13,112 bases of DNA, taken from NCBI GenBank assembly GCA_905479515.1, contig CAJQMX010000191.1, positions 1 through 13,112 on the forward strand. Reading direction: 5' to 3'. This stretch comes from an uncultured Parasphingopyxis sp. (lineage in GTDB: Bacteria > Pseudomonadota > Alphaproteobacteria > Sphingomonadales > Sphingomonadaceae). The position numbers and the translations under genes were made by a program. Below the pieces are notes generated by a model. It worked only from the letters and a program-made list of their open reading frames with translations. It was not told the origin of the DNA and made no database searches. Positions 1-8,369 of this stretch are shown here, piece after piece; the first letter of the stretch is position 1; every line of letters begins with the position of its first letter.

Positions 1-382
1 TGTTTGGGTAGTATTGATCATGGAAAATCACTTTCGCTTGAGAAACATGAAACAGCATATGTTCGCTGTATGTTCTATGTGCGTCAGTGACCCGCCTGTA
101 GGAAAACAGGAAATGCCAAATTGGATGTATCCCAAGCTAAAAGCGACAATTTGGAAGGAAAATGGGCATAGCCGAACAGCGATTGCGCTAATCTGCCCGG
201 AACTGTTCAGGCCAGCACAGCAGTTGTTCTCATTTAAACAGAAGCTGTTTTTAACAGAACAGGAAACCCGGATCAGTTGATTCGTAATTTCCTATTTGTT
301 CTATTTATGTTCTTTTTGTTTTCCTACAGGTGCGCCTTCAAGATATAAGGTGATTCGTTCTCTTAAAGACAGGATGAATAAC
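1..382. other. Non-coding, AT-rich leader of the HTH/AlpA gene pair
   Basis: No convincing gene is seen here. The one long frame (14-280) has unrecognisable composition and no clear ribosome binding site. The stretch is AT-rich and contains three exact copies of TATGTTC, at 58-64, 69-75 and 306-312; the first two lie 11 bp apart, about one helical turn. There is also a short hairpin, AAACAG-AAG-CTGTTT (236-250), and a T-rich run at about 293-330. Because the next gene encodes a DNA-binding protein, this is probably its promoter and operator region. That role is inference from position, and no -10/-35 pair could be assigned with confidence. Confidence 0.4.
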
Positions 383-874
383 ATGACCGAAACCAATGGA
401 ATTTCCGAAGCGCATATTAAGGCCGGTGTATCTAAGCTGCTCAATCAGGCAGCATCGACATCAGGCCGTTCTCAAGTGCGCATTGCTAGCGAGGCTCAAA
501 TAGACCGGGGCACGATGCGCCGTATTCTGGCAGGCAAGCGCGAAGCTACCGTAAGTGAAGCCTTGCGTATATTATATGGTAGCGGCGCATCGCCGCATGC
601 CCATTTGCTTCTTTATCTGGCTTCAGATCAGGACAAGGCATCACGCTGGATGCAAACGGACCTAGCCTTGTTTTTTGAAGAACTGGTTCGCCATTTGCCA
701 GATGTCCTAGAAACCCAGCTTGGTGATCACCTCCACGGTGTCAAACCGCATTGGGCGAAGGGGACTGCTCAACGCGTCGCGCGACTGCTCGCTGAGCACA
801 TGGACGACCTCGCCCGGAAGGATACGCTTCTGGGCGATGGCTTCGATCGCGCACATGGAGGCGGATATGCTTGA
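383..874 (+). CDS. Helix-turn-helix DNA-binding regulator of a putative mobile element
   Basis: A 163-residue protein whose N-terminal part (about residues 25-65 from this start) looks like an XRE/Cro-type helix-turn-helix: a SQVRIASEAQIDRGTMRRIL segment followed by KREATVSEALRIL. The rest is helical and charged with no recognised domain. I chose ATG 383 because AGGA at 371-374 lies 8 bases upstream. ATG 374 has no well-spaced site, and the longer frame from 296 adds a non-coding-looking leader. The stop overlaps the start of the downstream AlpA-like gene, so the two are probably translationally coupled. Role inferred: transcription control of an integrative element or prophage remnant. The exact family is not recognised. 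Confidence 0.6.
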   Translation: MTETNGISEAHIKAGVSKLLNQAASTSGRSQVRIASEAQIDRGTMRRILAGKREATVSEALRILYGSGASPHAHLLLYLASDQDKASRWMQTDLALFFEELVRHLPDVLETQLGDHLHGVKPHWAKGTAQRVARLLAEHMDDLARKDTLLGDGFDRAHGGGYA

Positions 875-1094
875 TATTGAGCCAAATAAACTGCCAGATC
901 CGCCTGCGGCACGTTTGCTCCGTCTGAAAGAAGTCCAGCACCGTGTCGGACTAGGACGATCAACCATCTATCGCTGGATGGACGATGGGAAATTTCCTAG
1001 GCCTCATTCAATAGGCGGTTACAGCGTCAGGTGGCTAGAAAGCGATATTAACGGATGGATCACCTCAAAGACATCGCTCGACGCTACAAGCTAG
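867..1094 (+). CDS. AlpA-family DNA-binding protein (excisionase/regulator type)
   Basis: A 75-residue protein with the typical AlpA/MerR-like winged-helix layout: a RLLRLKEV strand-helix start, a recognition region GLGRSTIYRWMDDGKFPRP, then a wing with GGYSVRW and ESDINGWI at the end. Members of this family (for example AlpA of prophage CP4-57) act as excisionases or as activators of integrase and other element genes. The start at 867 is supported by GGAGG at 857-861, five bases upstream. The gene overlaps the preceding regulator by 8 bp, indicating one transcript. No integrase is visible in the window, so its partner lies outside or has been lost. Confidence 0.8.
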   Translation: MLDIEPNKLPDPPAARLLRLKEVQHRVGLGRSTIYRWMDDGKFPRPHSIGGYSVRWLESDINGWITSKTSLDATS

Positions 1095-1178
1095 AGCTTT
1101 CGGAATTCCACAAATTTTTTTCCGTCGGATACTAAACGCGTTGTGTCGCTCACAAATAAACGGGATGGAGCAAACAGC

Positions 1179-1283
1179 GTGAACGATACAGTTGCTATAA
1201 CATGTTTTGAGCACGCTGCCATTCACAGCAGTGACGCGTGCTGTCAAACTGATGGAACAGGCCTTCAATCGCTCCCGCTTTGA
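1179..1283 (+). pseudogene. Possible 5' fragment of a third gene of the HTH/AlpA unit
   Basis: A short frame opens with GTG at 1179, preceded by GGAG at 1167-1170 (8-base spacing), and reads 34 codons to a TGA at 1281. Its first codons (MNDTVAITCFEHAA...) read like a normal protein start. The later codons fall inside sequence that on the other strand is IS5-type transposase. The simplest reading is that a gene following alpA was cut by the IS or a later deletion and now ends by chance in foreign sequence. The fragment is too short to assign a family and may simply be spurious. Confidence 0.25.
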
Positions 1284-1647
1284 CCAGCGCCTTGCGGTAC
1301 AGCCATAGCGTCTTGGCATTGGGCACCGCGTCCTCAAGGCCAAGGCCAACAAACCGTATGAAGGAGAGCCGGTCCCGCAGCTGATATTCCATCGCATCGT
1401 CCGACAAATTGTAGAGCGCCTGCAACACCAAGGCCTTGAAGATCAGCACTTCATCCCAAGGCTTGCGGCCCGCCGCATTCTTGCGATCATCCGCCGTTTT
1501 GGGTAGACCGCTTTTCACCAGCGCCGCCTTCAGCTTCACGCGGAACAGCTCAAACGGCACCGCTGCCAATATCGCCACCAAAGGATCAGACTTTGCGTCC
1601 AGACCTTAATGCCGCTGCTGCAAATCAAAAAATCCCAGCTGGCCCAT
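1195..1647 (-). pseudogene. IS5-family transposase, 5' fragment with in-frame stop
   Basis: Read from ATG 1647, the protein begins MGQLGFFDLQQRH, then meets a TAA stop. It resumes in the same frame with GLDAKSDPLVAI and continues through KPWDEVLIFKALVLQALYNL, DAMEYQLRDRLSFIRFVGLG and NAKTLWLYRKALV. These are the N-terminal landmarks of IS5-family (DDE) transposases. Family members are usually well over 300 residues; here homology stops after GLFHQFDS and the catalytic DDE region is absent. There are therefore two independent lesions, a nonsense codon near codon 14 and a 3' truncation. Confidence 0.8.
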
Positions 1648-1735
1648 GATCCAAGTTCCCTCGCTGCCTCAGCATCCTTGAACCGGATTTTAATCCCCAA
1701 GGGAAGGGCCTGGTTTTCGAGGTGGCCCTCAAATG
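1200..1735 (-). mobile_element. Truncated IS5-family insertion sequence
   Basis: This interval holds the upstream end and the 5' half of an IS5-family element in minus orientation. The right boundary is placed near 1735 because the AraC-like reading frame stops being homologous there, and the sequence entering the element reads GAGGGCCACCTCGAAAACC, which could be a terminal inverted repeat. No matching inverted repeat is visible on the left side, and the transposase ends after about 140 codons, so the distal half is missing. The left boundary (somewhere in 1195-1250) is approximate. The element is certainly not mobile on its own. Confidence 0.55.
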
Positions 1736-1935
1736 TCGAACCACCGTCTGCACGCACGGCTAAAACTGGTCCGGTCGGTATAGCCCAATGCTTCCGATAT
1801 GGCCTCTTTCGACATTTTATCTTGCCCCAACATTTTTGTTGCTCGTTCTTTCAGATGATCATCCAACATCGTTCGAAATGAAGTTTGATTTGCCGTGAGC
1901 TTCGTTCCTTCGTCACTACGATGAAACCAAAACAC
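1729..1935 (-). pseudogene. AraC-family regulator, fragment of the C-terminal HTH domain
   Basis: The translated segment contains TSFRTMLDDHLKERATKMLG followed by SKEAISEALGYTDRTSFSRACRRWF. This is the second helix-turn-helix of AraC/XylS regulators, with the usual 'LGY.D.S.FSRAFRRW' signature. The N-terminal ligand domain is absent and the frame is closed upstream by a TAA just before 1935. The C-terminal tail that normally follows RRWF is replaced by DI-stop at the junction with the IS fragment. It lies 58 bp downstream of alkT in the same orientation. It is a relic and should be non-functional. Whether it once regulated alkane genes cannot be told from the sequence. Confidence 0.75.
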
Positions 1936-1993
1936 TCCTTAAATCACAACATCAATTTGGTGACATAAGTGCTGACGGGGAACAACTCACAGA

Positions 1994-3184
1994 CTATTCG
2001 GTGTCAGTACGAGCTCGGGATACGATAAGCGAGGCGAACTCGTTCTGCCGCATTGGGAGATTGATTGTTTCGGTCGCGACGAGTTGGCCGTTCTCGAAAT
2101 GATGATATTCGCCGGCATCCTCGCTCTCCCCATGTTGCTCCTCGATCACTTCCGAATCGGAGCGAATGCCGAGACCCTGAAGCTTCATGCCAGCAAGGTC
2201 GGACCAAAAACGCGGCACGGCCGGAGCGGGAGCGGGTTTATCACACAGGCTGGCGGCCGCCAATTTCGCCTGATGCATAGCGTTATGGATCGTCTCGATC
2301 CGGACTTTGCCTCGCGCGAATTCATTCGGCCCCCGCGCGCAATCACCAATTGCATAAATGTGCTCATCCGACGTGCGCATTTCCTCATCCACCAGTATAC
2401 CGTCATCGCACGTAAGTCCAGCCTTGAGTGCAAGGCTTTCCTGTGGCACCGCTCCAATTCCAATGATAACCAGCTGGGCGGGCAATCGAGTTCCATCGGC
2501 TAGCTCCAAAGCTTTTACCGAACCGGACTCGCCTTCGATCCGGGCGACCGCCTTTTCAAACAGGAAGTGTATGCCCGCCTTTTCCAGTCGTTGCGTCACT
2601 TGCGCCGCGACCGAAACCGATGCGACCCGAGCAAGGACGCGTGCACCCGCCTCGACCACCGTCACGGGTCTATTAAGGGTGGTAAATGCCGAGGCGACTT
2701 CAAGGCCAATCACCCCAGCGCCTACAACGACCGCTTCGGCCGACAAATTATCGCGCATCGCGCGCCGCAGCGCCGCAGCATCATCCAGGCTGCGCAAATA
2801 GAAAACACCTTTCAGATCCGCCCCCGGCACGTCGAGCCGACGCGGCGCGGCACCCGTGGCGAATACTAACCTATCATAAGGAATTTCCTCGCCAGTTTCG
2901 GTCACAATCACAGCACGTTTGCGGTCGATCAGGGCAACCTCCTGGCCCAGCCTGAGCACGATTTCATTTTCCTCAAGAGCGCTCGCTGGACGCAACGGAA
3001 TGGGGCTGGGATCGTTATCGGATAGCAACCAGTTCTTCGAAAGCGGCGGACGTTGATAGGGATCGTGATGCTCGGTACCAAATACCGTGACATTCCCTGC
3101 GAAACCGTTCTGGCGCAGATTTAGCGCTAGATTGATCCCAGCAGTCCCGCTCCCAATGATTACAATTCTCTTAATTGATTGCAT
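1994..3184 (-). CDS. alkT: Rubredoxin-NAD(+) reductase AlkT
   Basis: A 396-residue FAD flavoprotein that passes electrons from NADH to the rubredoxin AlkG, which reduces AlkB; it is cytoplasmic. The FAD Rossmann motif GSGTAG is at residues 11-16, FATG at 108-111, the NAD-binding GAGVIG at 155-160 followed by an acidic residue in VVEAG (E179, NADH-type), and the second FAD motif IYAIGDCA at 276-283. Length is close to GPo1 AlkT (about 385). The ATG at 3184 is preceded by AAGGAAAA. The gene follows alkS after 18 bp, as in other alkST pairs, and is the last gene of the cluster. Related ferredoxin reductases share the fold; assignment to AlkT rests mainly on context. Confidence 0.92.
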   Translation of the reverse strand: MQSIKRIVIIGSGTAGINLALNLRQNGFAGNVTVFGTEHHDPYQRPPLSKNWLLSDNDPSPIPLRPASALEENEIVLRLGQEVALIDRKRAVIVTETGEEIPYDRLVFATGAAPRRLDVPGADLKGVFYLRSLDDAAALRRAMRDNLSAEAVVVGAGVIGLEVASAFTTLNRPVTVVEAGARVLARVASVSVAAQVTQRLEKAGIHFLFEKAVARIEGESGSVKALELADGTRLPAQLVIIGIGAVPQESLALKAGLTCDDGILVDEEMRTSDEHIYAIGDCARGPNEFARGKVRIETIHNAMHQAKLAAASLCDKPAPAPAVPRFWSDLAGMKLQGLGIRSDSEVIEEQHGESEDAGEYHHFENGQLVATETINLPMRQNEFASLIVSRARTDTE

Positions 3185-3202
3185 GAAGTATTTTCCTTGT
3201 AC

Positions 3203-5854
3203 CTATAGTAAGTTTTTTGCCTGCGCGGTGGCGACCAACTGACTCCGCTTAGAGACACCGAAGCGTTCGAACAGCCGCTTGACATGCCATTTCGCGCCGC
3301 TTTCGCTGATCGAGAGTTGTGCTGCGATTTCCTTGTTCGTCATGCCCCGGGCAATATATTGGAGGACAAGATATTGCTTGCGGGTAAGCCGCCCTGCCAG
3401 AACCGGCACGAGGCCCTTATCTGAGGAGCCGACGCTCGGCTCCATCGAATGAAGCGCTTCGCCCTTACGCCCGATTGTATCGAAGAACTGTATCGTTTCT
3501 GGCACGATGCGAAGGAGCAGTGCCATCATCCACTCACGTGTCGTGCGGCAGCCATTCAGTGCTACGAGTTCTTCCGCTTCGCGAAAAGCACGTTCCGCGT
3601 CCCTAGTCGAACCCAGCAGGACAAGCGCCGTAGCGAGACAATATTGGGCGGCGGCCGCCGCACGCAAGTCGCCCATTGTGCCCGCCTCGCGCAACGCGAG
3701 ACGGGCGTGCTGTTCAGCAAGCCCGAAACGCGACTTGCCGATCTCGATGAGCGCTCGCACACGGGCGAGGCGCGCATCCAACGCCTGGAGCTGGTTGGCC
3801 GAAAGGATCGCAGCGTTGGGCTTGGGCAGATTAACGTCTGCGTCCGCTCCGTCCTCCAGCAAGTGAAATTCGGCGAGATTGATTTCCGCCAGATAACGTA
3901 AGCGGGGCAATTGGCGGCGGTGAGCCGTGGCGCGGACCTTTTCCATCAGGGCAAATGCCTCAGTTGTTAGTCCCTTCAACGCCATCCGCCTTGCCGCAGC
4001 CTGGGTCACTCCGGCGAGCACATCCACCACCCCATATTCCATTGCGAAATTAATGGCGTCGTGTTCGAGCCCCTCTGGCATGACACCTTCTTTGATCTCC
4101 TCGCAAAGTTGATATTCGAACGCCTGCAGGAGATTTGACGCGAAAGGCGAACGTTCAACAGCGATATCAGAGCTCTCGCGCGATTGTTTTACGAGTGTAC
4201 GAGCCCGTAGCATCTCGCCGCTCCGCATCGCCGCGAGCACGTTGGTGGCCGAAAGCCAACCCGAAGCGTAACGCTGACGCGCGTATCGATTGATTGAGAA
4301 AGCCTTCCGAGAAAGCTTCGACAGATCTTCGAATTGCCGCTCGCTCGCAGCGATAAATGCTAAGCAGGTATAAGCCGCGCCTGCGCCAACCTCGTTATCC
4401 TCTCCAAAACTATCGATCCATTGGTGGCATAGTCTGGTGCTTTCATCCAATTCATCATGTGTCGCCTTGCCAATAGCGAATACGAGTTCGGGCCAACCCC
4501 TGGGTTGGCCGTAGAGGTTCTGGCCGGCGTATTCAGTTGCGGCCATGCCTTCGAGCACTTCGTCTGACACCTGCGCCTGCTGGCTGAAATACATCGTCCA
4601 GGCATAGCCGAATGCCAAGGCTGGCAGGCGATTCAACTGGTCACGAGGAACCGAAGCGAACCATTCTCGTAGACCCGCAATTTCTCCCTGTCGTAATGCA
4701 ATATCGATAAGCACGCCTGCGCTTACCCGGTGCGCCCAGCGATGGTCGTGGGCATCCAAAGCAGCAGTTATCGTCTCGCGGTATTCGCCTTGTCGCCAAT
4801 GCCAGTAGGCGATGCGCTTCAACAAATAGGAAATTCGGTCTGGCATGAGTACGCGCAACTCCTCGCGCAGAAAATCGCGGAGCACCGGGAGCATTACTAA
4901 CTTCTCCCCATCATTCGCCAGCCCTGCAACCAGCACACCATGGACAGCGCTCAGGCGCTTGAGCCAATGTTCTAGGTCCGAATTCGCTTTAAAAACATAG
5001 CGATAGCTTTCCGGTGTAACCGTTTGCAAGATTGAGGCGTTACGCAGAACTTCCCGTTCTTCGACGGTCAATTTGGCAAACACGTCGTTATGCAAGAAGT
5101 TCTGCACTTCTGGCCACTGTATGGGCGAAGATAATGGCTCGGCTCGGTCGACAGCGAAACGCAGCAATGCGGGCCAGCCGCCAGTCAGTTCCAAAGCGCG
5201 TTCAGTGGACCATGGCGCCCCCGATAGAAGGGCAAGTTCATCTATCTCGGCTTCGTTGAATGCTAAGCTTTCCGACCGCATTCTTACGACCCCGGGCAAA
5301 AGAGCGAGCCGTGACAAAAACTCCACGCCAATGGGGGCGAAGGCAAGTTTGACGCTGGAAGGCGTCTCGCAGATAATCCGCTCCGCCAAGTCAGCAAAAG
5401 CCGGTATAAATTCGTCGAAACACAACAAGATTGGCTGCTCGGTTTTCCAAAGCCGGGCGAACAGTACAGCCTCTCCCTCGTGCACGCCCTTTGTTTGCGG
5501 CGCATCCGGTCCCGACAACTGATCGAGGATGGCCTGCATCACACGTTCTACACACGAACCATCGCTGCCCTCCGCAGTTTCGAACTCAGCGAGGCTAAGG
5601 TAAGCTGCGTTCCCGGAACCTGCATCTTCTGCCATGATCGCCAACTGCGTCGATTTCCCAAAGCCGCTGGGTGCGCAGTAGACGAGCGCCTTCGCACCTT
5701 GATGGGCCTCATGCGAGAGGCGCTCGCGCCGGATGGCAGACTGAGCAAAAACGTGCCTGCGCTGGGCCATGCGTCTGTTGTATAACTGCAAGGTGGGGTC
5801 GAGCCCTTCTTGCCCGAGCGGCGTTTTCCCGTCGACCCCACCCGCTGTCATCAT
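3203..5854 (-). CDS. alkS: AlkS, MalT/LuxR-family ATP-dependent activator of alkane genes
   Basis: An 883-residue regulator of the MalT/LAL class, which senses alkanes and activates the alk promoter. From this start a P-loop APSGFGKST lies at about residues 61-69 and a Walker B-like ILLCFDEF at 142-149. The middle is a long helical, TPR-like sensor region. The last 60 residues form a LuxR-type HTH (LTRKQYLVLQYIARGMTNKEIA ... WHVKRLFERFGVSKRSQL). I chose ATG 5854 because AGAGGA at 5861-5866 is 6 bases upstream. A GTG at 5881 would add nine residues without a good ribosome site. GPo1 AlkS has about 882 residues. It lies between alkL and alkT, so AlkS and AlkT may be made partly by read-through from the alkB promoter. 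Confidence 0.92.
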   Translation of the reverse strand: MMTAGGVDGKTPLGQEGLDPTLQLYNRRMAQRRHVFAQSAIRRERLSHEAHQGAKALVYCAPSGFGKSTQLAIMAEDAGSGNAAYLSLAEFETAEGSDGSCVERVMQAILDQLSGPDAPQTKGVHEGEAVLFARLWKTEQPILLCFDEFIPAFADLAERIICETPSSVKLAFAPIGVEFLSRLALLPGVVRMRSESLAFNEAEIDELALLSGAPWSTERALELTGGWPALLRFAVDRAEPLSSPIQWPEVQNFLHNDVFAKLTVEEREVLRNASILQTVTPESYRYVFKANSDLEHWLKRLSAVHGVLVAGLANDGEKLVMLPVLRDFLREELRVLMPDRISYLLKRIAYWHWRQGEYRETITAALDAHDHRWAHRVSAGVLIDIALRQGEIAGLREWFASVPRDQLNRLPALAFGYAWTMYFSQQAQVSDEVLEGMAATEYAGQNLYGQPRGWPELVFAIGKATHDELDESTRLCHQWIDSFGEDNEVGAGAAYTCLAFIAASERQFEDLSKLSRKAFSINRYARQRYASGWLSATNVLAAMRSGEMLRARTLVKQSRESSDIAVERSPFASNLLQAFEYQLCEEIKEGVMPEGLEHDAINFAMEYGVVDVLAGVTQAAARRMALKGLTTEAFALMEKVRATAHRRQLPRLRYLAEINLAEFHLLEDGADADVNLPKPNAAILSANQLQALDARLARVRALIEIGKSRFGLAEQHARLALREAGTMGDLRAAAAAQYCLATALVLLGSTRDAERAFREAEELVALNGCRTTREWMMALLLRIVPETIQFFDTIGRKGEALHSMEPSVGSSDKGLVPVLAGRLTRKQYLVLQYIARGMTNKEIAAQLSISESGAKWHVKRLFERFGVSKRSQLVATAQAKNLL

Positions 5855-5898
5855 AATGATTCCTCTTAACTTCGGCGGCACCGACCGCTGCTTATCTG

Positions 5899-5927
5899 TC
5901 CCGGCAATTGAATTTGCCGTACCGGGA
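5899..5927. repeat. Inverted repeat in the alkL-alkS gap
   Basis: Outer arms TCCCGG (5899-5904) and CCGGGA (5922-5927) enclose a nested inner pair CGGCAA (5902-5907) and TTGCCG (5914-5919). The two pairings overlap and are alternatives. It lies in the 92-bp gap between alkL and the chosen alkS start. No U-run follows on the minus strand, so it is not a standard terminator. It could be an mRNA processing or stability element, or an operator of a local alkS promoter. The pairing is seen; the function is not known. Confidence 0.45.
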
Positions 5928-5946
5928 ATGCGGATCAGGAGTGTCG

Positions 5947-6621
5947 TCAGAAGCGATAGGCAAGGCCAATATTGACGACAATTGGGTCCACGCCGACCTT
6001 GGCCTTGACTCGCGCGGGGCCAAGATTACCGCTGATATTTCCATTGAAAGGAATATAGCGGGTATCGAGGTTGAGCAATAGGCTCGAATTCAGAGCTACA
6101 CGCGTTCCGACCTGCAGCGCGGGAGCCCAAGTGTCGCGCACATCGAATTCGGCAATTGCGCCGTCTTTCTCGTTTAGGAATAGCAGGCGCGCTACGCCTC
6201 CCCCTGCATAAAGAGAGACGTTACTCCCGATCGGCTGATGATATTGAAGCGACAACACCGCAGGTCCATAATCAGTCGAGCCGAGCGCAAGACCTCCGAT
6301 AGAGCCGGTTCCTTGCAGCCTCGCGCTAGCAGGGATACCGCCGAACAGATTCACCGCAATCCGGTCAGACAGAAAATAGGATAGGTCGAAAGTGACCGTT
6401 TCGTCATTATTGATGGTGACGCCTGCTCCCGGCAGGTCACCCCCGCCAACCGAAACCTCGTCCAACTGCTCACTGGTCAAAACCTCTGACGCGGAAACAG
6501 CGACTACGAAATCCCCGCGTTTATACATGCCGCCATCTTGGGCTGAAGCCGCACTCCCCCACATGAGAGCCAGACCCAGAACACAACAGGATGTCGGGAA
6601 TTTTACATTGAATGGATTCAT
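5947..6621 (-). CDS. alkL: AlkL, OmpW-family outer-membrane alkane channel
   Basis: A 224-residue outer-membrane protein that lets hydrophobic alkanes cross the lipopolysaccharide barrier. Start ATG 6621 follows AGAGAAGAA and gives a clear signal peptide: charged MNPFNVK, a hydrophobic core, and a likely cut after ASA at residue 27. The mature part alternates polar and hydrophobic residues in beta-strand pattern (YFLSDRIAVNLFGG, NVSLYAGGGVARL) and ends in the aromatic YRF typical of barrel proteins recognised by the Bam machinery. The size fits OmpW/AlkL (GPo1 AlkL about 230). A longer frame from 6687 adds 22 residues ahead of the signal peptide and is unlikely. It sits between alkJ and alkS; in GPo1 alkK would lie between alkJ and alkL, but here it does not. 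Confidence 0.88.
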   Translation of the reverse strand: MNPFNVKFPTSCCVLGLALMWGSAASAQDGGMYKRGDFVVAVSASEVLTSEQLDEVSVGGGDLPGAGVTINNDETVTFDLSYFLSDRIAVNLFGGIPASARLQGTGSIGGLALGSTDYGPAVLSLQYHQPIGSNVSLYAGGGVARLLFLNEKDGAIAEFDVRDTWAPALQVGTRVALNSSLLLNLDTRYIPFNGNISGNLGPARVKAKVGVDPIVVNIGLAYRF

Positions 6622-6677
6622 TTCTTCTCTCCCAGATACAGTTATCTTGTCCGGGCCAGGCCCAGCTTCACTAATTT

Positions 6678-6695
6678 CTCCGGGCACCGCCGGAG
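6678..6695. repeat. Small GC-rich inverted repeat in the alkJ-alkL gap
   Basis: Perfect 6-bp arms CTCCGG (6678-6683) and CCGGAG (6690-6695) with a 6-base loop lie in the 95-bp gap between the alkJ stop and the alkL start. On the transcribed minus strand it is followed by AAATT, not a U-run. A T-run lies on the plus-strand side only. It may slow exonucleases on the alkBGHJ part of the message or have no role. Confidence 0.35.
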
Positions 6696-6716
6696 TTTTC
6701 TTGAGACCGAGCGGCC

Positions 6717-8339
6717 TCAGGCAGCATTTGCGTCCAACGTACCGACCTTGCCCAAAATCATGTCGGCGGCGTTCTCTGCAATCATCATGGTCGGCGCATT
6801 GGTATTACCGGCCACGAGGCTGGGCATGATCGAGGCGTCCACGACCCGGAGGCCTGAGATACCCCGGACACGAAGCGAGGCGTCGACTACGGACTCCGCA
6901 TCCGCACCCATTCGGCAGGTGCCCGTGGGATGGTAAATTGTTTCGGCAGTGTCGCGGATAAACGCGGCAATTTCATCGTCTGTCTGGACCGACGGCCCGG
7001 GATGCACCTCAGCAGCACTATGAGCGGCCATCGCCGGCGCATCCAGAATGCGCCGACCGATCTTGAATGCCGCGATTATTGTCTTGAGATCATCAGGATC
7101 GGCTAGGTATCCAGGCTGGATCAGCGGGTCGGCCATTGGATCAGATGATTTCAAGGAAATGTAACCGCGGCTTTTCGGCAGCAGATCGCAGATATGAAGC
7201 GTGTAACCATATCCGAAGGCAACTTTTCGCCCGTGATCTTTGAGATAAGTAGGCAGAAAGTGGAACTGAACATTAGGCCGATCTCGGTCAGGCGAAGACT
7301 GGACAAAACCACCTGCTTCCGCAACGTTGCTGGTAAGAAAGCCCCGCCGTGAAAAAATATACGACCACAGCCCCCCGAGGGCTCTTGGTATGAAGCTGGC
7401 TGCCACCCCGATCGGCTTGCGCGAATTTGCTGCGTTCATGATGGTGACGTCGAGGTGATCAGCCATGTTCTGACCGACCTCGGGTAAATCGTGTACGATC
7501 GGAATGCCATTATGGCGCAACACAGCACTATCCCCGATCCCCGACAGCATCAGCAATTGTGGAGAATTCACGGTGCCACCAGACAGTAGGACTTCACCAC
7601 CCGGTTTGAGCTTCAACTTTTTCGACTCGCGCGCCTGGCGGTAAGCGACGCCAACGGTCGATTTGCCATTCATCAACACGCGCTCGGCGCGCGCATCGGT
7701 AATAATGTCCAAGTTCGCCCGCTCCTCGACCTGGCGCAAAAAGGCCTGCGCTGAACTCCATCGCCGACCGTTGCGCTGTGTCACTTGGTAATATCCGAGG
7801 CCTTCTTGGCTGTCCGCGTTGAAATCCGGATTGACCGGGAACTGGAGTTCCCGCCCCGCTTCGACGAAATCATCGCTGAGCGGGTTTACCGTGCGCAAAT
7901 CGCCGACGCTCAATTCACCGCCCTGTCCGTGAAAACCTCCAGCCGGGTGACGTTCGTTGTCCTCCATGCGCCGGAAAAGTTCGCTCGCACGGTCCCACCC
8001 CCACAAAGCCGATCCTGCCGCTTCCTGCCAATATTGATAATCGTCTGGATGACCGCGAATATAGATCATCGCATTGATCGAGGACGAGCCACCAAGTGTC
8101 TTTCCTCTGGGCCAGAACAAGCGCCGCTTATTAAGATGATCCTGCGGCTCGGTTTCGAAAGCCCAGTTGAGTTTTTTGTTGTTGGCGAGAAGCGCGATTC
8201 CAATCGGCATGTGGATCAGCGGGCTTTTGTCCCTTGGGCCAGCCTCTAGCAGAGCCACCCGTTTCTTGCCATCGGCGGACAATCGGTTGGCGAGGACGCA
8301 ACCGGCCGAACCGGCCCCGATTATTATGTAGTCATACAT
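6717..8339 (-). CDS. alkJ: AlkJ, FAD-dependent alcohol dehydrogenase (GMC family)
   Basis: A 540-residue GMC oxidoreductase that oxidises the 1-alkanol made by AlkB to the aldehyde. GPo1 AlkJ is a non-canonical, membrane-associated dehydrogenase that feeds electrons to the respiratory chain. The FAD dinucleotide motif GAGSAG is at residues 8-13 with the ribose-binding acid in LLEAG (E32). GMC signature 1 ([18 protein letters not shown]) is at about 79-96, and signature 2 ([16 protein letters not shown]) lies mid-protein. The C-terminal catalytic pair is H470 in [10 protein letters not shown] and the Asn of GNTNAPT (about 514). ATG 8339 has AAGGAA about 10 bases upstream. It follows alkH by 30 bp. 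Choline dehydrogenases share these motifs; the neighbours favour AlkJ. Confidence 0.93.
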   Translation of the reverse strand: MYDYIIIGAGSAGCVLANRLSADGKKRVALLEAGPRDKSPLIHMPIGIALLANNKKLNWAFETEPQDHLNKRRLFWPRGKTLGGSSSINAMIYIRGHPDDYQYWQEAAGSALWGWDRASELFRRMEDNERHPAGGFHGQGGELSVGDLRTVNPLSDDFVEAGRELQFPVNPDFNADSQEGLGYYQVTQRNGRRWSSAQAFLRQVEERANLDIITDARAERVLMNGKSTVGVAYRQARESKKLKLKPGGEVLLSGGTVNSPQLLMLSGIGDSAVLRHNGIPIVHDLPEVGQNMADHLDVTIMNAANSRKPIGVAASFIPRALGGLWSYIFSRRGFLTSNVAEAGGFVQSSPDRDRPNVQFHFLPTYLKDHGRKVAFGYGYTLHICDLLPKSRGYISLKSSDPMADPLIQPGYLADPDDLKTIIAAFKIGRRILDAPAMAAHSAAEVHPGPSVQTDDEIAAFIRDTAETIYHPTGTCRMGADAESVVDASLRVRGISGLRVVDASIMPSLVAGNTNAPTMMIAENAADMILGKVGTLDANAA

Positions 8340-8369
8340 GGTTCGCTTGTTCCTTGCAGAATGTACGCA

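Noticed and set aside
14..280. 88-codon plus-strand frame at the left edge
   Set aside because: No ribosome site of note, no recognisable domain, irregular residue composition, and it overlaps repeats typical of a regulatory region.
1936..1993. Terminator after alkT
   Set aside because: Only 4-bp complementarities were found and no U-run; the true transcript end cannot be placed.
2084..2801. Long plus-strand frames opposite alkT
   Set aside because: They are antisense shadows of a well-supported flavoprotein gene and have Arg/Ser/Pro-rich composition typical of such shadows.
3449..3901. Long plus-strand frame opposite alkS
   Set aside because: It lies wholly within the regulator gene, with no ribosome site and no recognisable domain.
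6678..6695. Rho-independent terminator after alkJ
   Set aside because: The stem is short and the T-run is on the wrong side for the transcribed strand; listed only as an inverted repeat.
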